The notes under the pieces were generated by a model. It saw only the letters and a program-made list of their open reading frames with translations. It was not told the origin of the DNA and ran no database searches. The position numbers were made by a program, and so were the translations under genes. Positions 8,350 to 16,334 of a stretch of 64,000 nucleotides of DNA are shown here, in pieces. Source of the DNA: CAYPNF01 sp964411985. Its GTDB lineage: Bacteria > Verrucomicrobiota > Verrucomicrobiia > Limisphaerales > J093. Every line of letters begins with the position of its first letter. The stretch's first letter is position 1. The stretch covers positions 1 to 64,000 of the forward strand of contig CAYPNF010000032.1 in NCBI GenBank assembly GCA_964411985.1, written 5' to 3'.

Positions 8350-8431
8350 CCTATGGTATCAGCGTCAAAGGCCATTAGGGTAGATGGCTGCGGCCTTTCA
8401 GGCCAGAGGAGACAACTACTCACCTTCTTCC

Positions 8432-8803
8432 TCACCAGGTTTGAGTGGCCGTTTCGACGGTAACGGCCAAGGTGGCACGAAGCCAACCGAACTTTTCTTT
8501 CATAAAGTCAAAATCAGGGCCGGACGTCACGAACATCGCCTTTCCCTTGATCAAGAAACCGGCACCCATTCCATGCAGGCCCTCGACTTTACTGCTCCCC
8601 AAGGTAATCAAAACATTCGGATTGTGAGCAACGTTGGCCTCCGTCTTGTGCATATATCCAGCGGGAATAAACAGCCGCCCATCTTGCGATACTTTGACGT
8701 AGCTATTCCAGGTGTTGACCATGTGGGGTCCATCTGGCCCCAGGGTGGCGATAGCAACCACTCCGTCCTGCTTCATGATTGTCTGTAGCTTGTCCGGGAT
8801 CAT
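8432..8803 (-). CDS. Pyridoxamine 5'-phosphate oxidase family (FMN split-barrel) protein
   Basis: The start at 8803 (MIPDKLQTIM) is supported by an AGGAAG ribosome binding site, giving 123 residues. DGVVAIATLGPDGPHMVNTW is the first strand pair of the PNPOx-like split barrel, followed by DGRLFIPAGYMHKTEANVAHNP, the conserved phosphate-binding strand and helix, and VEGLHGMGAGFLIKGKA. Such proteins bind FMN or F420, and the substrate is not predictable here. It is a single gene on the minus strand. The position close to cassette relics hints that it too may have been acquired. Confidence 0.8.
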   Translation of the reverse strand: MIPDKLQTIMKQDGVVAIATLGPDGPHMVNTWNSYVKVSQDGRLFIPAGYMHKTEANVAHNPNVLITLGSSKVEGLHGMGAGFLIKGKAMFVTSGPDFDFMKEKFGWLRATLAVTVETATQTW

Positions 8804-8926
8804 CGTAGACTTCCTTTTTGTTGGTGGTATGAATGCGGCCTGGCGACGGAACTTATACGGGCCGGGGTACAAGACAATCTCCACGCAAGCGGAACTGCGT
8901 GTGGCATCGGGCTTCGTGTGAAGTGA

Positions 8927-9196
8927 TCAGTGCTTTTGGAATTCGGCGGCTTGGGCCAAAAGCTGGGCATTATGGCGCTCGGTTTGGGCCACAGACTGGG
9001 CGTTGTGAACTTCTGCCTGAGCTTTGAGCTGGGCATTGTGTGTCTCGGTCAGTGCTATAAGCTGAGCGTTGAAGACTTCGGTTTGGGCTTTGAGTTGGGC
9101 GTTGTGGGTGGCCGTCATCGAAAGGGTCGAGATGCCTTGCAACGCCACGACGACGAAAAGTCCAATTACCACGAGAGTAGGAATGCTAGGTTTCAT
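8927..9196 (-). CDS. Membrane-anchored hendecad-repeat (coiled-coil) protein
   Basis: An 89-residue protein: one N-terminal membrane segment (PTLVVIGLFVVVALQGI), then five 11-residue repeats close to HNAQLKAQTEV (HNAQLKAQTEV, FNAQLIALTET, HNAQLKAQAEV, HNAQSVAQTER, HNAQLLAQAAE). An 11-residue period is that of a right-handed coiled coil. The repeats are encoded by matching 33-base DNA repeats, which implies recent expansion. The segment should project from the membrane as a short stalk. Function unknown. A TATAAT promoter-like element lies about 50 bases upstream (see 9240-9277). Confidence 0.65.
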   Translation of the reverse strand: MKPSIPTLVVIGLFVVVALQGISTLSMTATHNAQLKAQTEVFNAQLIALTETHNAQLKAQAEVHNAQSVAQTERHNAQLLAQAAEFQKH

Positions 9197-9239
9197 TTTG
9201 TATTGTCTTTGGTGTTGTTGTTGCAGAGGAATCTGAGTG

Positions 9240-9277
9240 GCCTGACGTGATTATACGATGGCCAACCAGTTATTGAC
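9240..9277 (-). promoter_or_regulatory. Conserved upstream element with TATAAT box (copy A)
   Basis: Reading the minus strand, this 38-base piece carries GTCAATAA, TTGGC, ATCGTATAAT and CAC in order. A copy with about 80 percent identity sits at 41433-41471 directly ahead of the first gene of the cassette array. In both places the gene starts 12-45 bases downstream. A promoter or an integration-linked leader are both possible. Confidence 0.5.
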
Positions 9278-9514
9278 TGACTGAAGACGGCGAAGCCTTG
9301 CGTTCGTAAGTCGTTCCATAGCAATCATGATGGCCCAATGATACGCTTGGCAAACGTCTACTGCAACCCTGAAGCATTGGTGCCTTTCTGTCCGCCATTG
9401 ACGTGTTTCATTTTGACTTCTCCCCTCGCTGAATAATCCTCTGCATCTGGGTGGGGTGCCATTTACCGCCAGACCGAGATGTGATGGCGGCCTTGGAGAA
9501 TAACCCATGCGAGA

Positions 9515-10192
9515 TCAGGGAGCTGTAATCTCCCCCCGCGCCTGGCAATCATGGCCTTTTTTCCGGTTTGAGGACACCTGCACCCCAATATAAACAATCG
9601 TAGTTACAAAAAGGCTCAGCATCCATATCCCGAGCATCTCACAGCACCAGTGAATTACTTTGCACTCTGTCGATATGATCATCGCGGCCGGGGTATCGGA
9701 GACAGTGTGACAAAACACGCCCTCAACGACACTCGCCATGAGTATCGCCACTGCCGAGACATGCAGCAAGCAGAGGGCACCGAGTATTCTGAGCCGTCGT
9801 CGCTTTGAGTCTGGCTTGGAGAACAGAAAGGCGCCCAGTACCAGCAGCATCAGGCCTACCCAGATCAGCCTGCAGTACCCGAAAATGACATCCACTCCGA
9901 GGGGATTTCTCACGAGCATTGACCACCCGGCCTTGCTGCCAATGAAAGCTACCATTCCCTCCGCCATATCCCACCGGCAACGCCACCTGGTGCCGTCATA
10001 CTCGATGGCATTCCATAAAACTAGAGCCGCCACCCCCAGCACAACCGGCACAAGCAATAATCGAAGCCTCGGTTTCACTCTGGTGCGGTCTATGGCGAAA
10101 AAACATCCGGAATCATAACGACCATCTACGTTATCGCTTGAACACACTGCAGTGCAAGGCATAACGAAGATACATTGAAACCGCTTTCTCAT
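9515..10192 (-). CDS. Four-helix integral membrane protein, unknown
   Basis: The frame allows 225 residues. The first about 38 are atypical, and a GTG at 10078 (VKPRLRLLLVPVVLG) would begin the protein at the first membrane segment. Three further hydrophobic segments follow (YCRLIWVGLMLLVLGAFL; LRILGALCLLHVSAVAILM; CEMLGIWMLSLFVTTIVYIG) and a basic C-terminus. No family recognised. The start is unresolved because no good ribosome binding site is visible at either position. Confidence 0.5.
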   Translation of the reverse strand: MRKRFQCIFVMPCTAVCSSDNVDGRYDSGCFFAIDRTRVKPRLRLLLVPVVLGVAALVLWNAIEYDGTRWRCRWDMAEGMVAFIGSKAGWSMLVRNPLGVDVIFGYCRLIWVGLMLLVLGAFLFSKPDSKRRRLRILGALCLLHVSAVAILMASVVEGVFCHTVSDTPAAMIISTECKVIHWCCEMLGIWMLSLFVTTIVYIGVQVSSNRKKGHDCQARGEITAP

Positions 10193-10274
10193 CGTCCATC
10201 AGCACCAGGCCGCCACTGGGACGATGAATGCCAACCCCCTGGGGCACCGTATTCTCTTGGCGTTGATCCCAGTT

Positions 10275-10354
10275 GGGCTATCAATTCCTCCCTTGATACT
10301 GCAGCTGAGCTACTCCAGTAGCGAATTGGGTATGGAGGATTGAATGGATAGCCC
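10275..10354. repeat. Long inverted repeat of the dispersed element family, copy 3
   Basis: The ends GGGCTATC and GATAGCCC are perfect inverted repeats, continued inward by AATTCCTCC and GGAGGATTGAAT. A strong hairpin of about 80 bases is predicted. The inner segment TTGATACTG...GGGTATGGAGG matches the copies at 2836 and 4692. A short adjoining piece (CCCATGC, AGATCAG, GAGCTGTA) recurs near 9507-9530. It looks like a miniature inverted-repeat element. Confidence 0.6.
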
Positions 10355-10659
10355 ATGCAAGATCAGAGAGCTGTAGGAGACCATTTCCTTTTTCATCGGC
10401 TCGTACGCCACCTCCTACGTCCTCCCTGTCGAAGGCAATGGCAACTCAGGTTCCACGGATTGGTCAACCCCAATCAATCTCCTCATTGATTGCCCCTATT
10501 GAATAGGGCCATGGAGATGATGAGTAATTCAAGCCTGAGAATGCATCGACTAAATATACCTCTCCAATCCTGACCATCCAGTCGCAGACTTTATGGGAAG
10601 GGAGAGAAGGGTATCGATTATCCAGCAGGTCCCCCAAATCCAGCGGCGAGGAGGAAATC

Positions 10660-10917
10660 TTGGTCGGAATTGTAATGGCGGTGGTGGGGATATTCGCAGA
10701 TGTTGGGTCCAAGATGACAACTTCTATGCTGGCAGAAATCCAACTGGGGTCCACCTCGGCTCAGTATGCAGTAGGGTGGTTTACCCTAGCCCTAATCAAC
10801 GCTGGGCTTGCGCAAGGGAAAGGTCGTGGTGGATTGGGTTGGTGGATGGCGTCGTTGTTGCTTGGGCCACTTGCCACGCTTTTGGTTGTAGCCGTTGAGC
10901 CAGTGAAGCCAAAGTGA
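10660..10917 (+). CDS. Small two-segment membrane protein, TTG start
   Basis: An 85-residue protein whose TTG start is fixed by an AGGAGG ribosome binding site 8 bases upstream. Two to three hydrophobic segments (VGIVMAVVGIFADVG; YAVGWFTLALINAGLA; WWMASLLLGPLATLLVVAVEP) and little else. No family recognised. The next gene, a zinc-ribbon protein, follows after 66 bases on the same strand and may be co-transcribed. Confidence 0.6.
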   Translation: MVGIVMAVVGIFADVGSKMTTSMLAEIQLGSTSAQYAVGWFTLALINAGLAQGKGRGGLGWWMASLLLGPLATLLVVAVEPVKPK

Positions 10918-10983
10918 TGTCTTTGTGGTGGTGTGGTTGCATTTGTTAGCCTCCGCCACTGAAAACCTGCACCTGACTTGACT

Positions 10984-11232
10984 ATGAATCTTACCTGCAC
11001 CAAATGTAGATCAACCCGGGTCATCCCTCTTGCGTCAATGGTTGACCAGGGACAGGGCTCCGATGGTACGCTCAAGGCTCTGGTAGGATATACGAATCCG
11101 AAGGCCTGGGTTTTCAAAGGATCCGTTCATGCCGCCCTGAAGGCCAACATCTGTGGCGATTGCGGTTACACCGAGCTTATTGCGGAGAACCCAGCCGCTC
11201 TATATGAAGCCTACCTGAAAGGGCAGTCTTAG
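10984..11232 (+). CDS. Zinc-ribbon nucleic-acid-binding-like protein
   Basis: 82 residues from ATG 10984 (MNLTCTKCRS). Two CxxC pairs (CTKC near residue 5 and CGDCGYTE near residue 60) flank a middle strand region, the arrangement of small zinc ribbons found as stand-alone proteins in many bacteria. The segment GYTELIAENPAALYEAY is typical of this group. Function unknown. Confidence 0.65.
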   Translation: MNLTCTKCRSTRVIPLASMVDQGQGSDGTLKALVGYTNPKAWVFKGSVHAALKANICGDCGYTELIAENPAALYEAYLKGQS

Positions 11233-12053
11233 TCCGACACTTTCCCTCACCTCAACCTGGATCGGATCTCTTGACCCTATTTATCCATTCCCCCCTTCAT
11301 ACTGCAATGGAGTCACGTGCGTGATGTCATGGGTAGCCAGGATGGAATCAATATAACCATCCTCGTCCAATCAAAATGCGTTGTAGGGCATCCTGGCGTA
11401 ACTGGGGCAAAGGATATTAGCTGGAGTCAGGTCATTGACGCCTTTCAGGTCAGGTGGGCGCTGAACGTGAGATCCTCATCTTGTTCCGTGAAGGCTTCGA
11501 TCCTCCCGAGGAACGGTGGATGGGATCGACCTTGGGTCACAGAATACTCCTGCCCTTTTATACCGGAGCAAAGGGCTATCAAGATCGTGGTCTCCCCACC
11601 TGCATGGGTTCGAACTCAAGCGACTGTTTTTTGGGATGGTGGTGATGAGTGTCCAAGCCAACCACGGCGAGTGGCTTGTTGATACCGTTACGAGGTCCGA
11701 AAGGGTGGAATCGTCGTTGCGATCACAGAGACTTGGATTTGGTTTCAGGAGGGGTGGGCTCTTCCGTTCCAGCGGCAGGCATCCCCCAACTATTACTACT
11801 TGTAAAGTAGGTTCCTCTGAGCGAGGTTAAGCCCCAATCGCTGCCACCAGAACGAGCCCCGTCTTGGGGGATCGTCCCTCTTGGCAGTGAAGTGAAAAGC
11901 CGAAATGACGTACCAACGCCCATCACGGGGCTGGACCGGTCCGGAGGCCGGTGTTCAGGTGCCATCGCTTGAAGGAGAGGAAGACTCTGTCTTGAGTGCT
12001 TTCTTGCAACAACCCGGATCGGAACCCGCATACCTCTTGTGAAAGCACCGATC
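11233..12053. other. Non-coding stretch of about 820 bases
   Basis: No credible gene is seen on either strand. Near 11270-11310 a half copy of the dispersed repeat (TATCCATTCCCCCCTTCATACTG) can be recognised. The rest holds nothing identifiable. Confidence 0.4.
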
Positions 12054-12938
12054 ATGCGCACGAGGAATCTGGGAATCCTCACGGTCCTCAGTCTTTTCCT
12101 TTGGGCGGCAATACCACGGGTGGCAGCCCAAGAAGCGGATTACACCTTCACGACCAACAACGGCACGATCACCATTACCTGGTATACCGGTCCCGGCGGT
12201 GTGGTGACCATTCCGGACATGTTCAACGGTTTGCCGGTCACCAGCATCGGGGACTATGCGTTCGGTTATCGCAGCAGTATGACCAGCATCACCATCCCCA
12301 ACAGCGTGATCAGCATCGGGTTTAGGGCGTTCTTTGGCTGCCCCGTCCTGACCAGCATCACCATCCCCAACAGCGTCACCAACATCGGGGGTGAGGCATT
12401 CGCTGGCTGCTCCAGCCTGACCAACATCATGATCCCCAACAGCGTCACCAGCATCAGACAGGCGGCGTTCTCTTTTTGCTACAGTCTGACCAGCGTCACG
12501 ATCGGCAACAGTGTCACCAACATTGAGGACTACGTGTTCAGTTATTGCAGAAGCCTGACGGGAGTCTACTTTCACGGTGACGCTCCCAACGCGACTCCAA
12601 TTCTGTTCGAGGATCGATTCTACCATAGCACCAACGTGACCGTCTATTACCTACCGGGGACGACAGGTTGGGGCACGACCTTTAGTGGTCGTCCGACAGC
12701 GGTATGGAAACCCCAAGTGGCAAGCGGCGACCTTGCTTTTGGCGTAAAGACGAATCAGTTCGGTTTCAACATCACTTGGGCCAACGACAAAGTCGTTGTC
12801 GTTGAAGCATCCACGAATCTGGCCAATCCCACATGGGCTCCTGTGGCAACCAATACCCTCAGTGGTGGAACGAACTATTTCAGCGATCCTCAGTGGATGA
12901 ACTACCCCACACGGTTCTACCGGATCCGTTCACCGTGA
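12054..12938 (+). CDS. BspA-like leucine-rich-repeat surface protein
   Basis: 294 residues from ATG 12054, which begins a signal peptide (MRTRNLGILTVLSLFLWAA); a GTG at 12039 is an alternative. Residues about 60-180 are five repeats of the BspA/LRR_5 type (SIGDYAF..SMTSITIPNSVISIG, about 23 residues each). The final 90 residues are the module shared across this window (GFNITW..., STNLANPTWAPV, FSDPQWMNYPTRFYRIRSP). LRR_5 proteins are extracellular and often mediate adhesion or protein binding. This copy is shorter than those at 22325 and 26109. Confidence 0.85.
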   Translation: MRTRNLGILTVLSLFLWAAIPRVAAQEADYTFTTNNGTITITWYTGPGGVVTIPDMFNGLPVTSIGDYAFGYRSSMTSITIPNSVISIGFRAFFGCPVLTSITIPNSVTNIGGEAFAGCSSLTNIMIPNSVTSIRQAAFSFCYSLTSVTIGNSVTNIEDYVFSYCRSLTGVYFHGDAPNATPILFEDRFYHSTNVTVYYLPGTTGWGTTFSGRPTAVWKPQVASGDLAFGVKTNQFGFNITWANDKVVVVEASTNLANPTWAPVATNTLSGGTNYFSDPQWMNYPTRFYRIRSP

Positions 12939-12948
12939 TCGATGAGCG

Positions 12949-13130
12949 TCACCTCAGCAAGCGGAGCACTTGATTCCCACGTCCGAAGAAGCCGTTGGTC
13001 GTGTAGGTGGTGTCACTTGTCTTGACGTAGTATCCCAGCATCCTTCCGGTCCTATCAAAGATTTGAATCTGGGTGGAGATGTCCAGCGTCCAACAACCAC
13101 GGTGTTGTTGCGGTCGTAAATGTTCGTCCT
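12949..13130 (-). pseudogene. Frameshifted tail of a YDRNN-repeat protein
   Basis: The minus strand reads ...IFDRTGRMLGYYVKTSD, then ...TNGFFGRGNQVLRLLR and a stop. Just upstream, in a neighbouring frame, the phrase NIYDRNNTVV appears. YDRNN/DRTGR phrases of this kind form repeated segments in Verrucomicrobia proteins. The frame change and lack of a start indicate a relic. Confidence 0.4.
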
Positions 13131-13470
13131 CATGCCTCAAGTGGCAGCAATATTTCATCAACCCACACACGTTAGGAAGTGAAGTGTCTATATACCCTGC
13201 ATGACCTGTGCAAGGGGGCTGGGATGATTTCGACCATGACCTCTTTGATTGATGATCAGAGAGGTGATGTCCTTATCCCTATGCATGCGAAGCATTGATA
13301 GTCATAAGGCAATGCAATATTGCTGTTGACCTAATGAAGGAATGCTGACATACTAATGGATGAAGTCGACAGACTTCCATGGAGAAAACCCTGTAGTTGA
13401 GTGAGCGCTCACTTTGTTTGCGTCATGGAGGTCTTGGAGCGACTAAACTACGAAGAGAAAGTTACTGTCG

Positions 13471-13857
13471 ATGAATATTTTAATTCCCAAAGAACAATGT
13501 TGGATTATTCCGCAAGGTCGTCATCCGGCCACATGCATTGAATCCAAGGTCTGTGACCAAAAGTACAAAAAGAAGATCGAAAGCTGCCTGCGACTAATGT
13601 TTGAAATACATATCGATGATAGTCGCAACGTTCAATATGTGGCCAAGAGACTGTTTCCACCAGTGCTCAATGAAGGTGGACCATTGCGAGAGACGTTGAC
13701 GAACTGGCTGGGGAGAGATTGGATGATCAGTCATCGCGTATTTAATCCCGACATGTTGATCGGCCTCGATGCTGAGGTCGACATTGTGCACATCGAAAAC
13801 CCGGGATACGATGACCCCTTTATTCACATCGGCAACGTTCACCCCCTTCAGGCATGA
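13471..13857 (+). CDS. Phage-like small protein (DUF669/ssDNA-binding-protein-like shape), unknown
   Basis: A 128-residue protein. The order of features, a CIESKVCDQKYKKKIESCLRLMFEI strand, YVAKRLFPPVLNEGGPLRETLTNWLGR, then NPDMLIGLDAEVDIVHIEN...FIHIGNVHPL, resembles small phage and plasmid proteins grouped with DUF669 or gp2.5-like single-strand-binding proteins. In those an OB-like barrel is followed by a xxxLIGxxxxVxVxH strand and a final I..I.P. The match is by pattern only. The next small gene overlaps its stop codon (ATGA), so the two are translationally coupled. Confidence 0.5.
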   Translation: MNILIPKEQCWIIPQGRHPATCIESKVCDQKYKKKIESCLRLMFEIHIDDSRNVQYVAKRLFPPVLNEGGPLRETLTNWLGRDWMISHRVFNPDMLIGLDAEVDIVHIENPGYDDPFIHIGNVHPLQA

Positions 13858-13970
13858 ACACATGGAGTGTGGCAAAAACGGCAGGCAAATGGATGGCGAC
13901 AAAGTTGCCTTCTTACGTGTTTCTCGCCCTCCTGGGCATCGGTGGCTTCTTCCTCTGGCCTGACGACTGA
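13854..13970 (+). CDS. 38-residue single-pass membrane protein
   Basis: Its ATG overlaps the stop codon of the upstream gene (ATGA). The product starts MNTWSVAKTAGKWMATKLP and ends YVFLALLGIGGFFLWPDD. One amphipathic basic segment leads into one membrane segment. Too short for family assignment. Translational coupling with 13471-13857 supports that it is expressed, and a similar coupled small membrane protein is present at 32524-32676. Confidence 0.5.
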   Translation: MNTWSVAKTAGKWMATKLPSYVFLALLGIGGFFLWPDD

Positions 13971-14698
13971 CTTATTGTTCAAATTCATCAAGGCGTTGAC
14001 GCAACCTCAACTATGGTTGTCTGTCAGCGCCCTTTTTGTTTTCATGCGGCGGGGTAGATGCCAACTGGGCTTTGTCTACCATAGGAAGGTGGGGACAATC
14101 TCTATCTCACAAGAAAGGAGTGACTTAGGGAATGCTGGTCAGCAGCCGAGAGTGAGAATGGCGAAATCGACCCTCCCCCATTTTTGTGGGGCAATTTGCT
14201 GGCCAGGTTCACCTTTCTCCCTGATCAGGGATGAATTGGCTCAACCTGGGAATGTCGACCACCAGGGAAGAAGGGGAATAGCAGTCGAACCACCTCAAGA
14301 GCTGATTTCTCGAATTGACTGGTGGGTCGAATGCTGGCTAATTGTCTTGGTGCCCCCAAGACTCTTCCAAGCAATTGGAGTTCCTTGGACCATAGGGCTG
14401 AGACGTAAAGCGAAAAGATGCGCCGCAAGAAGCCTATCAGTAATGACCTGGTTGCCTCCGACGCACTGTTGCCTATCGAGGTCCAAACCCAGGAGATTCT
14501 CGTCAAAGCAGCTGGGAGACATTACGAGTGGCTTCTGGTCACGCGGCATCATGATTTTCCGTGCGAGGCGCATACGCACTCAACAACGCGATCCTTCATC
14601 GGTGATTTGGGCGATGCGCTGACGTGCCGATACCGAATCATAGCGGTTTATCATCGCGGAAGGCGTCTAGTGGAAGCCGAAATGGAATCGCTTCGTGG
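13971..14698. other. Non-coding or decayed stretch
   Basis: No credible gene. A weak plus-strand frame at 14418-14810 overlaps an RHS relic on the other strand and is not accepted. The text near 14222-14285 (GGAAGAAGGGGAATAG) resembles one arm of the dispersed repeat. Confidence 0.4.
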
Positions 14699-14812
14699 TC
14701 AGGCATTGGCCGAACTTGCGCCGATTTCAACAACCAGGGCGATCTCGAAGCCTATATCTCCCAACGGGTCCCTATTTGGCCATTTAACCCGACCCGATGC
14801 GGTTTTGTAGGC
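14699..14812 (-). pseudogene. RHS core tip remnant
   Basis: The minus strand encodes GRVKWPNRDPLGDIGFE and then a stop at 14699-14701. W-P-x-R-D-P-x-x-x-x-G is the signature at the end of RHS repeat-associated core domains. An 18-base stretch (about 14768-14785) is identical to the corresponding codons of the adjacent RHS gene (about 15780-15797). It is a relic of a third RHS tip. Confidence 0.6.
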
Positions 14813-14818
14813 GCACGC

Positions 14819-15979
14819 CTAGTCCCTTAAGGCGAGCCTGAGTCGGTTGATCTGCGCCTCGTCGTTTACCTGCTTCGCGCGCTGAATAGGATACTTCCTG
14901 TCGTTCCAGGTCAACTCTCTCGACACGGTATCGTAGTTGCATGCCGAAGCGCCGTCAGCACGAAGCTCCACAACGGAAAGACCGGGGATTGCTCGCATGG
15001 ATGGACGCCACCAATAAGACTCTTCAAAGCCCACAAGGCATACCTCAGCCCCACCCCCATCGAAGAGCCTGTAAAGGTTGACCGTGTAAGCCTCGATGAG
15101 GTCGCTATTCCTCGTTTGTACCAGGATAAGGTGGGATCCGTCAGCTAGCCGAAGAACGTTCCTCACCCGCCCCGCCTTCCCAAAACCCAGCGTAGGGCCC
15201 AAATGGAAGACCAACACAGCAAGGAAGAGTGCCAGCACCAAGACCCAGATCGATTTTGCCTTAGAGCACTTTGGCATACTCGCATTGAGACTATTATCGG
15301 GCGTAGACTGGCGGGGGGCTCTCCGCCCCGGGAAGGGCAGGACTTGGTTCAAGTCGGGTGCCCAGGTCCCCGGTGGATTCGGACTCCATAAAGGGCCACT
15401 ACACCCGCACTGAGCCGAAGGCTGGCTATTGTGTATTCTGTAGAACTTGCCTCCGCAGGTGAAGCCATCGCAATCATCGGTGATGCCAGTGCACGCCCCC
15501 GGTGGAAGCTCTCTCCAAACGCCGTCATCCCACCAAGACTCCTTCTTGCTGGAGGTGTTGCAGCACTTTCCGCCTGCGCCAATGTACTTAAGTTTGTCGC
15601 TGACCCAATGCACCATCCCAGGAGGGAGCTTTGGCCATGAAGGGAGCTTTGTGCGCGGAATCCCGTCAGTATCACGGGGAAATGGATACGGAATGTAATC
15701 CAATCCGAAGGAATCTATAGCTGACACGGGGGCGTTGCGAAGAAAGCCATACAGGTTGATTCCGCCCTTTTCCTCAATCGGGTCCCTATTTGGCCATCGT
15801 TGGAAGAAGGGGTCATAGAATCGATACCCGTAGTAATAGAGTCCGTCGGTCAGAGTACTGTTGAAGGCGACCCAGGGCTTGCTGCTAAAGCGCATCACGT
15901 TACCGTTTGGCGGGACAGCCCGCTCACATGTCGGTTTTGTAACAGAATTGGCAAAGCCCCTGCGGCTAGAGCACTTCAA
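14819..15979 (-). CDS. Orphan RHS tip fused to a membrane-anchored domain
   Basis: 386 residues with no room for RHS repeats. The end of the core domain is present (GLYYYGYRFYDPFFQRWPNRDP, residues about 46-68, then INLYGFLRNAP) and is followed by a variable C-terminal tip rich in Cys and Trp (residues 93-230). From Met235 the sequence changes character: a basic start, one membrane segment (IWVLVLALFLAVLVFHLG) and a soluble domain of about 120 residues. That part could be a separate gene starting at 15277. The tip is a potential toxin and the membrane domain could be its immunity partner or export aid (inference). The 5' end is truncated relative to normal RHS genes. Confidence 0.7.
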   Translation of the reverse strand: MKCSSRRGFANSVTKPTCERAVPPNGNVMRFSSKPWVAFNSTLTDGLYYYGYRFYDPFFQRWPNRDPIEEKGGINLYGFLRNAPVSAIDSFGLDYIPYPFPRDTDGIPRTKLPSWPKLPPGMVHWVSDKLKYIGAGGKCCNTSSKKESWWDDGVWRELPPGACTGITDDCDGFTCGGKFYRIHNSQPSAQCGCSGPLWSPNPPGTWAPDLNQVLPFPGRRAPRQSTPDNSLNASMPKCSKAKSIWVLVLALFLAVLVFHLGPTLGFGKAGRVRNVLRLADGSHLILVQTRNSDLIEAYTVNLYRLFDGGGAEVCLVGFEESYWWRPSMRAIPGLSVVELRADGASACNYDTVSRELTWNDRKYPIQRAKQVNDEAQINRLRLALRD

Positions 15980-16331
15980 TCTCGCAGCCAGCCTGGGTTA
16001 ATTTTTCGTGAATGACCTGGAAGGCTGCTTGTAATGCTTCCGATTGCGAGCGAGCACTGATCGCCGTTGTGTCATAGAACTCATCGAGGACATAGAGCGG
16101 AACAACGCCCTTGATCGAGGCTTGGTTGCTGACGGGCGGCACTGGCGTATTCTCTAAATTGAAAAACTCCAGAGCGAACACTGCTGCCGAGAACAACCCG
16201 GTAACCGTCTCATAAACCTCAATCTTCAATTCAACGTGCGACTCCCCAACTCTTAGCGGTGCAAGAAACACAGTTTCACACACGCGATATCTCGTGCGAA
16301 CAAAGCTGCTGCCGACGGATGTATTAGACAT
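15966..16331 (-). CDS. Unknown protein between two RHS tips, possible immunity protein
   Basis: 121 residues, acidic, with predicted beta strands in the first half (YRVCETVFLAPLRVGESHVELKIEVYE) and a helical second half ending SQSEALQAAFQVIHEKLTQAGCEI. No family recognised. Its 3' end overlaps the first codons of the downstream RHS tip, and it follows the RHS tip at 16335 by only a few bases. Genes in this position usually encode the cognate immunity protein of the preceding RHS toxin; that is an inference from context. Confidence 0.55.
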   Translation of the reverse strand: MSNTSVGSSFVRTRYRVCETVFLAPLRVGESHVELKIEVYETVTGLFSAAVFALEFFNLENTPVPPVSNQASIKGVVPLYVLDEFYDTTAISARSQSEALQAAFQVIHEKLTQAGCEIEVL

Positions 16332-16334
16332 CTA

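Noticed and set aside
9251..9508. Minus-strand 85-codon frame
   Set aside because: Composition is not protein-like, and it overlaps the promoter-like element at 9240-9277.
14418..14810. Plus-strand 130-codon frame
   Set aside because: Its 3' part overlaps the antisense of an RHS core signature, and no protein-like pattern or ribosome binding site was found.
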